Shown in pieces: positions 51,567 to 60,050 of a stretch of 64,000 nt of DNA. This stretch comes from DASWOJ01 sp964250755. GTDB taxonomy: Bacteria; Pseudomonadota; Alphaproteobacteria; Acetobacterales; Acetobacteraceae. The stretch spans positions 1 through 64,000 of the forward strand of contig CAXUHB010000018.1 of NCBI GenBank assembly GCA_964250755.1. The letters are read 5' to 3'. Each line of letters opens with the position of its first letter. The first letter of the stretch is position 1. The notes beneath the pieces are model-generated. The model was not told where the DNA came from. It ran no database searches and saw nothing but the letters and a program-made list of their open reading frames with translations. Position numbers and translations under genes: made by a program.

Positions 51567-51991
51567 CCCTGACCCTCGCCCAGGCCCAGACGATCCTGTC
51601 CGCCGCCTTGCAGGAGGCCCGGCGCATGGACCTGAAGCCGCTGGTCGTCACCGTGCTGGATGCCCGCGGCGCCCCCAAGGCGCTGGCCGCCGAGGACGGC
51701 ACGAGCCTGAAGCGGGCCGAGATCGCCCATGGCAAGGCGCACGGCGCGCTGGCGTTGGGCATGGGGTCGCGCGCCCTCGCCAAGCGGGCCGCCGCGGACC
51801 CTACCTTCGTCGCCGCCGTCACCCACACCTCCGGCGGCGCCCTGGTTCCCGTGCCTGGCGGCGTGCTGCTGCGCGACGCCGAGGGCGCGCTGCTGGGCGC
51901 CGTCGGCATCAGCGGCGACACCAGCGACAACGACGAGGCGACGGCCCTGGCCGGCATCGCCGCTGCAGGGCTGCTCGGCGACCCCGGCTGA
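51563..51991 (+). CDS. GlcG/HbpS (DUF336) heme-degrading-domain protein
   Basis: A 142-residue protein of the GlcG/HbpS-like family: LTLAQAQTILSAALQEARRMDLKPLVVTVLDARG, KRAEIAHGKAHGALALGMGSRAL, and GGVLLRDAEGALLGAVGISGDTSDNDEATA. Relatives bind heme or sit in glycolate and cobalamin loci; the function is not fixed. No signal peptide is seen. Its ATG overlaps the rmd stop (ATGA), so it is translated with the GDP-sugar genes, an odd partner. Confidence 0.85.
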   Translation: MTLTLAQAQTILSAALQEARRMDLKPLVVTVLDARGAPKALAAEDGTSLKRAEIAHGKAHGALALGMGSRALAKRAAADPTFVAAVTHTSGGALVPVPGGVLLRDAEGALLGAVGISGDTSDNDEATALAGIAAAGLLGDPG

Positions 51992-52114
51992 CCCACGGCG
52001 GGAGGCGCCCGTCGCGGCCGGCGAACCCGGGCCGTCGGGTCAAGCCTCCGCCTGCTCCGTCGTCGGGTCGGCCACGCCCGCGTCGCCCGTGGTGCTTTCG
52101 GCCGCCGCTGCCGC

Positions 52115-52193
52115 CGCACCTGCCCGGTGCGGGCGCCGCCGGGTGCTTGCCTTCTCCCTCCCATACCAGCCTTGGCCCGCGTTGCGGCGCGGG
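52115..52193. terminator. two hairpins between convergent genes
   Basis: CGCACC-TGCCC-GGTGCG (52115-52131) and CCCGCG-TTGCGG-CGCGGG (52176-52193) lie between the GlcG-like and solute-binding genes. The 223-bp gap has no gene that I can support. Confidence 0.4.
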
Positions 52194-52214
52194 TGACAAG
52201 CCGCGCAAGCCTGC

Positions 52215-53447
52215 CTACGCCTTCACCAGCGCGCACCCGCCCTCCCCCACCGGCCGCCACGCCTCCGCGGCGGGCGTCGTCGCCACCAGGTCCAGCAGGT
52301 CCCATTGCGCCTTCACCGCTGCGGGCGCGCGGGCCTGGAACAGGTAGGCCGGAAACAGCGCCCGCCCGTCGGCGCGTATGCTGCCCGCGCCGAAGGCGTC
52401 GTCCATCGTCGGCGTCGCCTTCATCTGCGCCACCGCCGCAGCCCCGTCCGCCTTGGCCCGCGCCGGGCCGAGCGCCTTCACGGCCTTCAGGTAGTGCAGC
52501 GCGCTGGCGTAGCAGCCGGCCTGGATCATGTTCGGCGGCCGGCGGCCCGGCATCCGGTCAATGACCCGCTTCGTGAAGCCCCGCGTGCCCTCGTTCATGT
52601 CCCAATAGAAGCTGCCGGTCAGGTAGAGCCCCTGCGCTAGCTCCGGCCCGATGGCGTCCACGTCGGTCGGATGCGCCAGCAGCGCCGCCATCCGCATCGT
52701 CTTCTCCAGCCCGAACTCGTGCGCCTGCTTCACCCCGTTCACGGTGTCGTTGCCGGCGGAGGCGAAGCCGATCACGTTCGCCCCGCTGGCCTGGGCCTGC
52801 AGCAGGTAGGAGGAGAAGTCCGTCGTCTCCGGGAAGGGGTATGCCGCACGGCCCACCACGGTTCCGCCTGAAGCCTTCACGAAGGATGCGGCATCGCGCT
52901 CCAACTGCTGGCCGAACACGTAGTCCGCGACGATGAAGAACCACCGGTCGCCGCCGCGCTTCACAAGCTGCGTGGCGGTGGAGCGGGACAGCATGTAGGT
53001 GTCGTAGGCCCAGTGCACCGTGTTGGGCGTGCATTGCACCCCGGTCAGGTCCGCGGTGCCGCCGCCGCTGTTCAGATAGACCTTGTTCCGCTCCCGCACG
53101 ACGTTGGCGACGGCGAGCGCGACGGAGCTGGTGGGCACGTCCACGATGGCGTCCACCCCATCCCGGTCCAGCCACTGCCGGGCGATGCCCGCACCGATGT
53201 CGGGCTTGTTCTGGTGGTCGGCGCTGACGACCTCGACCTGGAAGCCCGCTTGGGACGCCGGCTCGCCCCACTCCTCCGCGGCCAGGCGGGTGCAGGCGAC
53301 GGAGCCGCCCCCGGTGTTGTCCCGGTAGGGGCCGGACTGGTCGTTCAGCACGCCCAGGCGGATTGTGACGGGCTGGGCGCGGGCCGAGGCCAAGGGCGCG
53401 GCGGCGGCCAGGGTGGAACCGAGCAGGAGGCGGCGTGTGACCGGCAT
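52215..53447 (-). CDS. ABC-type solute-binding protein (Peripla_BP_6)
   Basis: A 410-residue periplasmic binding protein with a Tat-like leader (PVTRRLLLGSTLAAAAPLASARAQ region). The mature part has RLGVLNDQSGPYRDNTGGGS, VSADHQNKPDIGAGIARQWLD, VDAIVDVPTSSVALAVANV, WFFIVADYVFGQQLERDAA, and ANVIGFASAGND. It is a close paralogue of the protein at 36831, sharing much of its motif order. By family it binds amino acids, amides or aromatic acids. No permease or ATPase genes are adjacent. It is divergent from the DSF signalling operon. Confidence 0.88.
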   Translation of the reverse strand: MPVTRRLLLGSTLAAAAPLASARAQPVTIRLGVLNDQSGPYRDNTGGGSVACTRLAAEEWGEPASQAGFQVEVVSADHQNKPDIGAGIARQWLDRDGVDAIVDVPTSSVALAVANVVRERNKVYLNSGGGTADLTGVQCTPNTVHWAYDTYMLSRSTATQLVKRGGDRWFFIVADYVFGQQLERDAASFVKASGGTVVGRAAYPFPETTDFSSYLLQAQASGANVIGFASAGNDTVNGVKQAHEFGLEKTMRMAALLAHPTDVDAIGPELAQGLYLTGSFYWDMNEGTRGFTKRVIDRMPGRRPPNMIQAGCYASALHYLKAVKALGPARAKADGAAAVAQMKATPTMDDAFGAGSIRADGRALFPAYLFQARAPAAVKAQWDLLDLVATTPAAEAWRPVGEGGCALVKA

Positions 53448-53786
53448 GGCGAGCGTTCCCTGTATTTGTTTGCCGCAGCCAACACCCGCTCGCCGCCTGC
53501 CGCAATCCCCGGCGTGGCCCGGCCGCATCGCCTGGGCCATCGTGCCCCGCCGGCAGGCCGGCATGGGAGATGGCCTGGAGCACGGACGGCTTGCGGCGGC
53601 TTGGGCGGCCAGGCGCTTGGCGTTAATGGCTAGGTAGGGATATTCCGTTATGGTAAGCCGGACAGCGTTGGCGCGTGCTGTTCGCGTCCTGGCGGCACAG
53701 AGGATGGGAGACGTGGTCACGCATCCCATGCCATTGATGCAACCGGGCCGGCAGGACTGCCGCCGGTGCGGGACCGGGGACAGCAT
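53448..53786. other. 339-bp divergent intergenic region before the DSF operon
   Basis: No gene is seen. The stretch 53611-53660 is the least GC-rich part of the gap and holds a candidate promoter for the operon: TTGGCG (53617), 18 bases, TATTCC (53641). The match is weak, and the long leader (>130 bases) is unexplained. Confidence 0.4.
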
Positions 53787-55952
53787 GTGACACTCATCGT
53801 CGTGGTGGATGACAGCGTAACCAACCGCAAGATCTTCACCCGCCTTGCCGGGGGGATCGCCGGGGACGCCACGGTGACGGCGTTCTGCGACCCTGAGGCG
53901 ATGCTCGCCTGGCTGCCCGCGCACTCGCCGGACCTGGTCATCACGGACTACAAGATGCCCGGCATGGATGGGGCCGAATTCGTCCAGCGGCTGCGGCGGC
54001 TGCCGGCCAGCCGGGACGTGCCGGTCGTCGTGATCACCGCCTACGAAGACCGGGAGTTCCGGCTGCGCGCCCTGGACGCGGGCGCGACGGACTTCCTGCA
54101 AAGCCCCGTGGACCACCAGGAGTTCCTGACGCGCAGCCGCAACCTGCTCAAGCTCGGCCAGCAGCAAAAGCTGATCCGCTGCCGGGCCGAGGATCTGGAA
54201 CGCGAGCTTGAGGCAATCGAACGCCTGCACGAGAAGGCGATCCGCGACAGCCGGACCCGCCTAGTGCAGGTGATAGACACGATTCCCGCCGTCATCACCG
54301 CCGCGGACGACACCGGTGCCCGGGTGTTCGTCAACCGCTACGGCGCCGGGCTGCTGCCGCTGCCGCCCGGGCGCCCCGCGCCGCTCGACCTCAACGACCA
54401 GCGCGTGCTCCGCAGCGGGCAGCCGGTGCTGGGCTACGAGGAGACGGTGACGGACCCGTCGGGGGCAAGCCGCATCCTGCTGACCAGCAAGTTCCCGCTG
54501 CTGGACGCGCAGGGCGCGGTGCGGAACGTGCTCACGACCTCGTTCGACATCACAGCGCGCAAGCAGGCGGAACGCGAGCTGCACCACCTCGCCCACCACG
54601 ACGTCCTGACCGGGCTGGGCAACCGCCTGCTGCTGATGGAGGTGCTGCGGGGCCACGCGGCGCAGTTGCCGGACGGCGAGGCGCCCAGCGCCGGCCCGGA
54701 CGCAGGGTCGGGCGGCGGCTTGGACGCCGGTCCGGGCAAGCGCCGCTTCGCGCTGCACTTCATAGACCTCGACCGGTTCAAGAGCATCAACGACGGGTTC
54801 GGGCACGAGCAGGGCGACATGCTGCTGAAGCTGGTGGCGGCCCGGCTGCAGGAGACGCTGCGGCCCTCGGACATGGTGGCGCGGCTGGGCGGGGACGAGT
54901 TCGCGGTGGTCCAGGCCGGGGCCGGGCTGGAGGACGCGCATGCCCTGGCCAACCGTATGATCGCCCGCGTGTCGGAGCCGGTGATGATCGAGCGGCACAA
55001 GGCCACCATCGGCGCCAGCGTCGGCATCACGCTGGCGCCTGACGACGGGCAGACGGCGGAGCAGCTTATCAAGAACGCCGACCTCGCGATGTATCGCGCC
55101 AAGCGCGAGGGGCGCGGCCGATCCCGGTTCTTCACCGCGGAGATGCAGACCGCCGCCCGCGCATCGGTGCTGATGGAGATAGACCTGCGCCGCGCCATCG
55201 CGCATGACGAATTCGTCATGCTTTACCAGCCGCAGTTGGACGCCGCCGCCGGCCGCGTCACGGGTGCCGAGGCGCTGCTGCGCTGGCGCCGGCCCGGACA
55301 CGGCCTGGTGCTGCCGCAGGACTTCCTGCCCCTGGCCGAGGACACCGGCCTCATCGTGGACATAGACCGCTGGGTGCTGCGCGAGGTTTGCCGCCAGGGC
55401 GTCGCGTGGGCTGCCCAAGGCTCCCCGATCCGCGCGGCGGCCAATATATCCGGCCGGACCTTCAAGTTGGAGGACGTGCGCCGTCTCGTCCTGGACACCC
55501 TGCAGGACACCGGCCTGGACCCCGCGCTGCTGGAACTGGAGCTGACCGAAAGCACCTTGATGGAGCACCATCAGGACATCCAGGCCGGGCTGGGCGCCCT
55601 GCGCCGGCTGGGGGTGCAGATCGCGGTGGACGACTTCGGCACGGGATACTCCTCCCTGGCCTACCTGCAGCTTCTGCCGATCGACCGCCTGAAGATAGAC
55701 GGCTCCTTCGTGCGGGGCCTCCGCGGCCAGGCCAGCGGCGCCGCCATCGTGGGCGCCATCGTGGGCATCGGCCATAGCCTCGGCTTGGAGGTGCTGGCCG
55801 AAGGCGTGGAAACGGCCGAGCAGTTGGACCAGGTGCGCCTGGCCGGCTGCGACTCCGTGCAGGGCTACCTGTTCAGCGCGGCGCTCGCGGCGGACAGCTT
55901 CCACCTCTACCAGCCGGAACCGCAAGCCCATCCGGCGGCGCGCTCGGCATGA
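53787..55952 (+). CDS. REC-PAS-GGDEF-EAL response regulator (cyclic-di-GMP enzyme)
   Basis: A 721-residue regulator. The receiver domain (1-125) has the acidic DD pair and phosphoacceptor Asp54 in VITDYKMPGMDG, and a Thr in VVITAYED. A PAS-like sensor follows (~150-260, VQVIDTIPAVITAAD ... FDITARKQAE). The GGDEF domain has an intact GGDEF (368-372), and the EAL domain an intact EAL (495-497) with ANISG, ELTES, DDFGTGYSS, KID and EGVET. It can therefore both make and degrade cyclic-di-GMP. It starts at GTG with GGGGA upstream; a start at 53766 is possible. rpfC overlaps its stop, so its REC domain is the likely RpfC target. Confidence 0.95.
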   Translation: MTLIVVVDDSVTNRKIFTRLAGGIAGDATVTAFCDPEAMLAWLPAHSPDLVITDYKMPGMDGAEFVQRLRRLPASRDVPVVVITAYEDREFRLRALDAGATDFLQSPVDHQEFLTRSRNLLKLGQQQKLIRCRAEDLERELEAIERLHEKAIRDSRTRLVQVIDTIPAVITAADDTGARVFVNRYGAGLLPLPPGRPAPLDLNDQRVLRSGQPVLGYEETVTDPSGASRILLTSKFPLLDAQGAVRNVLTTSFDITARKQAERELHHLAHHDVLTGLGNRLLLMEVLRGHAAQLPDGEAPSAGPDAGSGGGLDAGPGKRRFALHFIDLDRFKSINDGFGHEQGDMLLKLVAARLQETLRPSDMVARLGGDEFAVVQAGAGLEDAHALANRMIARVSEPVMIERHKATIGASVGITLAPDDGQTAEQLIKNADLAMYRAKREGRGRSRFFTAEMQTAARASVLMEIDLRRAIAHDEFVMLYQPQLDAAAGRVTGAEALLRWRRPGHGLVLPQDFLPLAEDTGLIVDIDRWVLREVCRQGVAWAAQGSPIRAAANISGRTFKLEDVRRLVLDTLQDTGLDPALLELELTESTLMEHHQDIQAGLGALRRLGVQIAVDDFGTGYSSLAYLQLLPIDRLKIDGSFVRGLRGQASGAAIVGAIVGIGHSLGLEVLAEGVETAEQLDQVRLAGCDSVQGYLFSAALAADSFHLYQPEPQAHPAARSA

Positions 55953-58588
55953 TGCGGCGGCCCGGAGCGCCGCGCTGGTGCGGGCGGATGCTGGCCCGCC
56001 TGCGGGCCGGCGGCGACCGCGAATACGAGATGCTGGCGAACCGCCTGGTGATCGGCGCCGCGGCCGTGGTTTACTCCTTCGCCGCCATCGGCAGCGGAGT
56101 CGCCGCGCGGCGGGAGCTGCAGGTCATCGCGGCGCTGTTCCTGGCAGGGGCCGCCGCGCTCACGGCCCACGCGCTGGCCCGGCCCGGAGCGTCGCGGGCG
56201 CGGCGGCTGCTCGGCATCCTGCTGGACAACGGCGCGCTGTCGCTGGCCTTCCAGATGGGCGGCGCAGTCGTGACGCCGTTCTTTCCGGTCTACCTCTGGA
56301 TCATCCTGGGCAACGGGTTCCGGTTCGGATTGGGGTGGCTACGCATCTCCGCCGCAGCCGGGGGGCTGGGCTTCGGCCTGGTGCTGCTGACGACCCCCTA
56401 CTGGTCCGCGAACCTTCACCTGGGCGTCGGCCTGCTGGTCGGGCTGGTGGCCATCCCCCTCTATGCCGAAGTCCTGATACGCCGCCTGTCCGCCGCCAAG
56501 CAGCAGGCCGAGGCCGCGAACGTGGCCAAAAGCTTGTTCCTGGCCCGCGTGAGCCACGAGCTGCGGACGCCGCTGAACGCCGTCATCGGCATGGGCAGCC
56601 TGATCGCCGCGACCCGCCTGAATGACGAGCAGCGCGAGATGAGCGACACCATCGTGAGCGCATCGTCAGCGCTGCTGGCGCTGATCGACGACATCCTGGA
56701 CCTGTCCCGGGCCGAGGCCGGACGGATGCCGGTGAACGTCGCCCCCTTCGACCTGAACGGCCTGCTGCGGGAGGTGGCCGCCGTGTTCCGGCTGCGCGCA
56801 CAGGAGAAGGGCCTCCGGCTGGCGCTGCACGTCTCGGCCCGGACGCCGCTGGACGTGACCGGAGATGTCCGGCACCTGCGCGAAGTCCTGCTCAACCTCG
56901 TCGGCAACGCGGTGAAGTTCACCGGGGCAGGCAGCGTCACCCTGTCGGTGGACTGCCCCGCTACGAACCGGCCCGCCCCGGAAGGCGCGGACGCGGACTG
57001 GGCCGACCTCCGGTTCGAGGTCGCCGATACCGGCATCGGCATCGCGCCAGCCGCACAGGAGCGGGTGTTCGAAGACTTCACCCAGGCCGACGGCACCATC
57101 ATGAACCGGTTCGGCGGCACCGGCCTCGGCCTGGCGATCACCCGGAGGCTGGTCGGGCTGATGGGCGGCACGGTCACGCTGCGGAGCGCGGAAGGTAAGG
57201 GAAGCACCTTCGTGGTCGAGCTGCGGCTCGGACGGACGGCGGCGCGTCCGGTCCCGCAAGGCGTGCAGCTGGCGATGACGGCGTACGGAGGGGCCGAGCT
57301 GGACGGGTTGGCGGACCGCCTGCGCGGCCTCGGCTTCGCGGTGGCGCCAGGAGCGCATACTGGCGCGCGCACAGGGACGCACCCCGCCGGCGCACTCGGC
57401 AGCATCACGCTTGCCGGCGGCGGCCCAGCCGTGCTGGTGCTGGCGGGCAATCCCGGCATGATCCCGCTGGACATCCGGCAGGCCTGCGCCTCCGCCGTGG
57501 CGGAGGCCAGCCCTGACGAGCACCTGGCCACAGCCGTCCGCCTCCTGTGCGGGCACGGCACCTCGACGGCTGCGCCCGACGGCCCGGCCGCGCTGCGGCC
57601 CCGGCCGTTTCACGTGCTCGTCGCAGATGACAACCACGTCAATACGCGCGTGCTGCAAATGGTGCTCCGCCGCGCCGGGCACACCGTGACGGTCGTGAGC
57701 AACGGGGAGCAGGCGCTGGACGAACTGGAGGCGGGCCGGTTCGATGCGGTGCTGATGGACCTGAATATGCCGGTGCTGGATGGCCTTGAGGCCACCAAGA
57801 TGTTCCGGTTCTGCGCGCTGGGCGAGGCGCGCACCCCGATAATCGGGCTGACGGCGGACGTGACGGACGGCGTGCAGGCGCGGTGCCTGGCGGCGGGGAT
57901 GGATGCGTGCCTGTCCAAGCCGGTGGAGCCGGCGGAGCTGCTGGACGCGCTGGACGCGCTTGTGCCGGTCGGGGCTGTGCCGGTCGGGGCTGTGCCGGCC
58001 GGGGCCGAGCAGCCCAGGACCGCCTCGGGCGGTGCGGACCAGGCTGAGGCGGACCAGGCTGGCGCCGACCAGGCTGGGACCGGCTCGGCGGACGGCGCCG
58101 TGACGGACATCGCGGCGCATCCGCGGTTCCGCGCCGCAGGCGGCCCGGCAGTGGACCAGGCGATGCTGGCCAAGCTGGAGGCGCTAGGCGGACGGGAGTT
58201 CTTGGACGACCTGATCGCGGACTTCCTGGCCGACGCCCATCGGCTGCAGGAGGAGATCACAACGGCCTGTGCAGCAGGCGACGGCGCCGCCGTGGCCGCG
58301 CACGCCCACGCGCTGCTCGGCGCGGCAGGCAACATGGGAGCGGAGCCGCTGCGTTCGGCCTGCCGGGTCCTGCAGAACGCGCCTCCCAGCAGCCTCGCGC
58401 GGGATGGCGGGACCGGGCTGCGCGACCTCCGGCTGGAGCTGAACCGCGCCGCCCGCAGCCTGGATGCCTTGCGCGCTTCGCGCAGCCTGGATGCCGAGCG
58501 CGCCGCGGCAATGTCCCAGCCTGCAACCCTCCTCAGCCACGCTGGCCAGAACGGGCCGGGGGGCCAGCCGTTGTCGGACGCGGGATAA
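55949..58588 (+). CDS. rpfC: RpfC-type hybrid histidine kinase (DSF sensor)
   Basis: An 879-residue hybrid kinase. The N-terminal ~175 residues with about five membrane helices match the Xanthomonas RpfC sensor block by block: RRLLGILLDNG, VYLWIILGNGFRFG, YWSANLHLGVGLLVGLVAIPLY. The kinase has His203 in VSHELRTPLN, N-box LVGNAVKF, DTGIGI and GGTGLGLAI. The receiver domain has Asp604 (LMDLNMPVLDG). A C-terminal Hpt domain has His787 (HALLGAAGNMGA). A linker with repeats (GAVPVGAVPAGA; ADQAEADQAGADQAG) lies between. It should pass a DSF signal by phosphorelay to the coupled REC-PAS-GGDEF-EAL protein. A second ATG lies at 55952. Confidence 0.93.
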   Translation: MMRRPGAPRWCGRMLARLRAGGDREYEMLANRLVIGAAAVVYSFAAIGSGVAARRELQVIAALFLAGAAALTAHALARPGASRARRLLGILLDNGALSLAFQMGGAVVTPFFPVYLWIILGNGFRFGLGWLRISAAAGGLGFGLVLLTTPYWSANLHLGVGLLVGLVAIPLYAEVLIRRLSAAKQQAEAANVAKSLFLARVSHELRTPLNAVIGMGSLIAATRLNDEQREMSDTIVSASSALLALIDDILDLSRAEAGRMPVNVAPFDLNGLLREVAAVFRLRAQEKGLRLALHVSARTPLDVTGDVRHLREVLLNLVGNAVKFTGAGSVTLSVDCPATNRPAPEGADADWADLRFEVADTGIGIAPAAQERVFEDFTQADGTIMNRFGGTGLGLAITRRLVGLMGGTVTLRSAEGKGSTFVVELRLGRTAARPVPQGVQLAMTAYGGAELDGLADRLRGLGFAVAPGAHTGARTGTHPAGALGSITLAGGGPAVLVLAGNPGMIPLDIRQACASAVAEASPDEHLATAVRLLCGHGTSTAAPDGPAALRPRPFHVLVADDNHVNTRVLQMVLRRAGHTVTVVSNGEQALDELEAGRFDAVLMDLNMPVLDGLEATKMFRFCALGEARTPIIGLTADVTDGVQARCLAAGMDACLSKPVEPAELLDALDALVPVGAVPVGAVPAGAEQPRTASGGADQAEADQAGADQAGTGSADGAVTDIAAHPRFRAAGGPAVDQAMLAKLEALGGREFLDDLIADFLADAHRLQEEITTACAAGDGAAVAAHAHALLGAAGNMGAEPLRSACRVLQNAPPSSLARDGGTGLRDLRLELNRAARSLDALRASRSLDAERAAAMSQPATLLSHAGQNGPGGQPLSDAG

Positions 58589-58603
58589 GGCAGTTTGCAT
58601 CCA

Positions 58604-58704
58604 GGTCCAGCCGCGAAGCGGCTGGACCTGAAGCTGCAAGCACCTGCTTGCACAGCAGGAACCTGGACCGCGTTGCAGCCGGGACCGCCTGCGAGGCGGT
58701 CCCG
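58604..58704. terminator. three consecutive perfect hairpins between rpfC and rpfF
   Basis: GGTCCAGCCGC-GAA-GCGGCTGGACC (58604-58628), TGCAAGC-ACCT-GCTTGCA (58635-58652) and CGGGACCGCCT-GCG-AGGCGGTCCCG (58680-58704) lie in the gap between convergent rpfC and rpfF. An alternative stem CCTGCT/AGCAGG (58643-58659) would exclude the second hairpin. This is probably a compound bidirectional terminator; there is no T-run. Confidence 0.65.
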
Positions 58705-58757
58705 GCAGCAGTGGGGACGGCACGGCGGCCCGCTCCCCACCCTGCCGCCGCCCCAGG

Positions 58758-59705
58758 CTACTCCGCGGCAACCGGGACGGAGCGCACCAGGCGGCGGGCC
58801 TGGGCAGAGGCCAGCCGCTGCATGTGGCGTAGGCTGTCGTCCGACAGCTCCAGCGCGGTGTCCACCCAAAGCTCGGTGACGCGGATCAGCTCCTCGTGCG
58901 TCACGGGATGGATCATCTGGCGGACGGCGCGGATGGCGCGGCGGGCGGTGCTGCGGCGGTCGGCTTCGGCGATGTAGCGGCGGGTGGCGGCGACGCCCTC
59001 CCCATCCTCGGCCAGCACGTCCACCAGGCCCATGTCGTGCAGCTCGGCCGCAGAGTAGATTTGCCCGCTGCAGATCATGCGTTCGGCTGCTGCAGGGGTC
59101 ATGCGCCGGGACAGGAAGCTGTAGGCGCCCATGCCGGGGAACAGGTTGAACATGATCTCCGGCAGGCCGAAGCGGGCGCTGCGCTCGGCGATCAGGACGT
59201 GGCAGGCAAGCGCGGCCTCGAAGCCGCCGCCCAGGGCTTGGCCGCGGACGAGCGCGATGGTGGTGATGCCGTTGCCGTAGCCGTCGGAGTTGTTGAACAC
59301 GATGTCCACGCAGCGGCGGGCGTAGTCGGCCAGGGCCGCGCGGTCCCGCCGGCGGATGGCGTCGGCGAACATCGGCAGGTCGCCGCCCAAGTTGTACACC
59401 CCCGGCGTCTGTGACCCCACCACCAGGGTCCGCAGCGCCTGCTGGCCGGCGGGCGTGCGCACCACATGGCTGGCGCGCAAGGCGTCCTGGACGCGGACCA
59501 TGTCCGCAAGCAGGCCGGGCGTGTAGCTGGGCCGGTCGGCGCCGGTCATGTCGCACCACATGGTGCCGGTGCTCTCCTCCATGTTGAGCGCGAGGTAGCG
59601 GTAGGTTCCGGCGGCCAGCGGCCCCGTGCCGTGCCATGGGGCTTCCGCCTCATGGCGGCTGACGGCGGCGTGCAGCGGCGTCGGAATCTGATTCAGGTGA
59701 GACAT
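58758..59705 (-). CDS. rpfF: DSF synthase RpfF (crotonase family)
   Basis: A 315-residue crotonase-fold enzyme that makes the cis-2-unsaturated fatty acid signal DSF from acyl-ACP. It matches RpfF along its length: TGTMWCDMTGADRPSYTPGLL, VVGSQTPGVYNLGGDLPMF, ALGGGFEAALACH and FGLPEIMFNLFPGMGAYSF. The two catalytic glutamates are Glu163 and Glu183, 20 residues apart like Glu141 and Glu161 of Xanthomonas RpfF. The C-terminal VTELWVDTALELSDDSLRHM is also RpfF-specific. GAAGGAG precedes the ATG. Ordinary enoyl-CoA hydratases lack these extra blocks. It is convergent with rpfC. Confidence 0.95.
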   Translation of the reverse strand: MSHLNQIPTPLHAAVSRHEAEAPWHGTGPLAAGTYRYLALNMEESTGTMWCDMTGADRPSYTPGLLADMVRVQDALRASHVVRTPAGQQALRTLVVGSQTPGVYNLGGDLPMFADAIRRRDRAALADYARRCVDIVFNNSDGYGNGITTIALVRGQALGGGFEAALACHVLIAERSARFGLPEIMFNLFPGMGAYSFLSRRMTPAAAERMICSGQIYSAAELHDMGLVDVLAEDGEGVAATRRYIAEADRRSTARRAIRAVRQMIHPVTHEELIRVTELWVDTALELSDDSLRHMQRLASAQARRLVRSVPVAAE

Positions 59706-59790
59706 GCATGCTCCTTCATGTGCGCGGCGCGAGCCGACCGGATTTTCCGGTGGCTGCCGGCATATCCAACGTAGCTGCGGCTGCTGTGGA

Positions 59791-59817
59791 ACAAGGAGAC
59801 AATATTGGCGTCCTTGT
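59791..59817. promoter_or_regulatory. operator-like inverted repeat upstream of rpfF
   Basis: ACAAGGA and TCCTTGT flank a 13-base spacer that holds the palindrome CAATATTG near its centre. It lies 86-112 bases before the rpfF ATG in a 345-bp divergent gap (59706-60050) with no gene. A small hairpin ACCGGA-TTT-TCCGGT (59737-59751) lies closer to the start. Both could regulate rpfF; no factor is known. Confidence 0.45.
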
Positions 59818-60050
59818 GGAAGTGATGCCCTGGCGGAACAGGCGCGCAGACGATCCGCAGCCGGAAACGTCAGGGACGGGCACCTGCGCCGGCTTGGACT
59901 GAGATTCCGGCAAGGGCAGACGCCGGTGACGGCCGATGGCGCCGCGTGGGGCCAGGCGCCAGGCAGGAACAGGCGCGCTTCCCGCACGGCCGGCGTGGCA
60001 ACCCGTGAAAGGTCTGCCCAAGGATCGGGATTTCAGTTACCCGTTCCTTG

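Noticed and set aside
58758..59705. Ordinary enoyl-CoA hydratase
   Set aside because: The protein has RpfF-specific blocks (FPGMGAYSF, WVDTALELSDDSLR) and the RpfF Glu pair spacing.
59600..59705. rpfF start further upstream on the minus strand
   Set aside because: GAAGGAG sits directly before the ATG at 59705, and upstream codons look non-coding.
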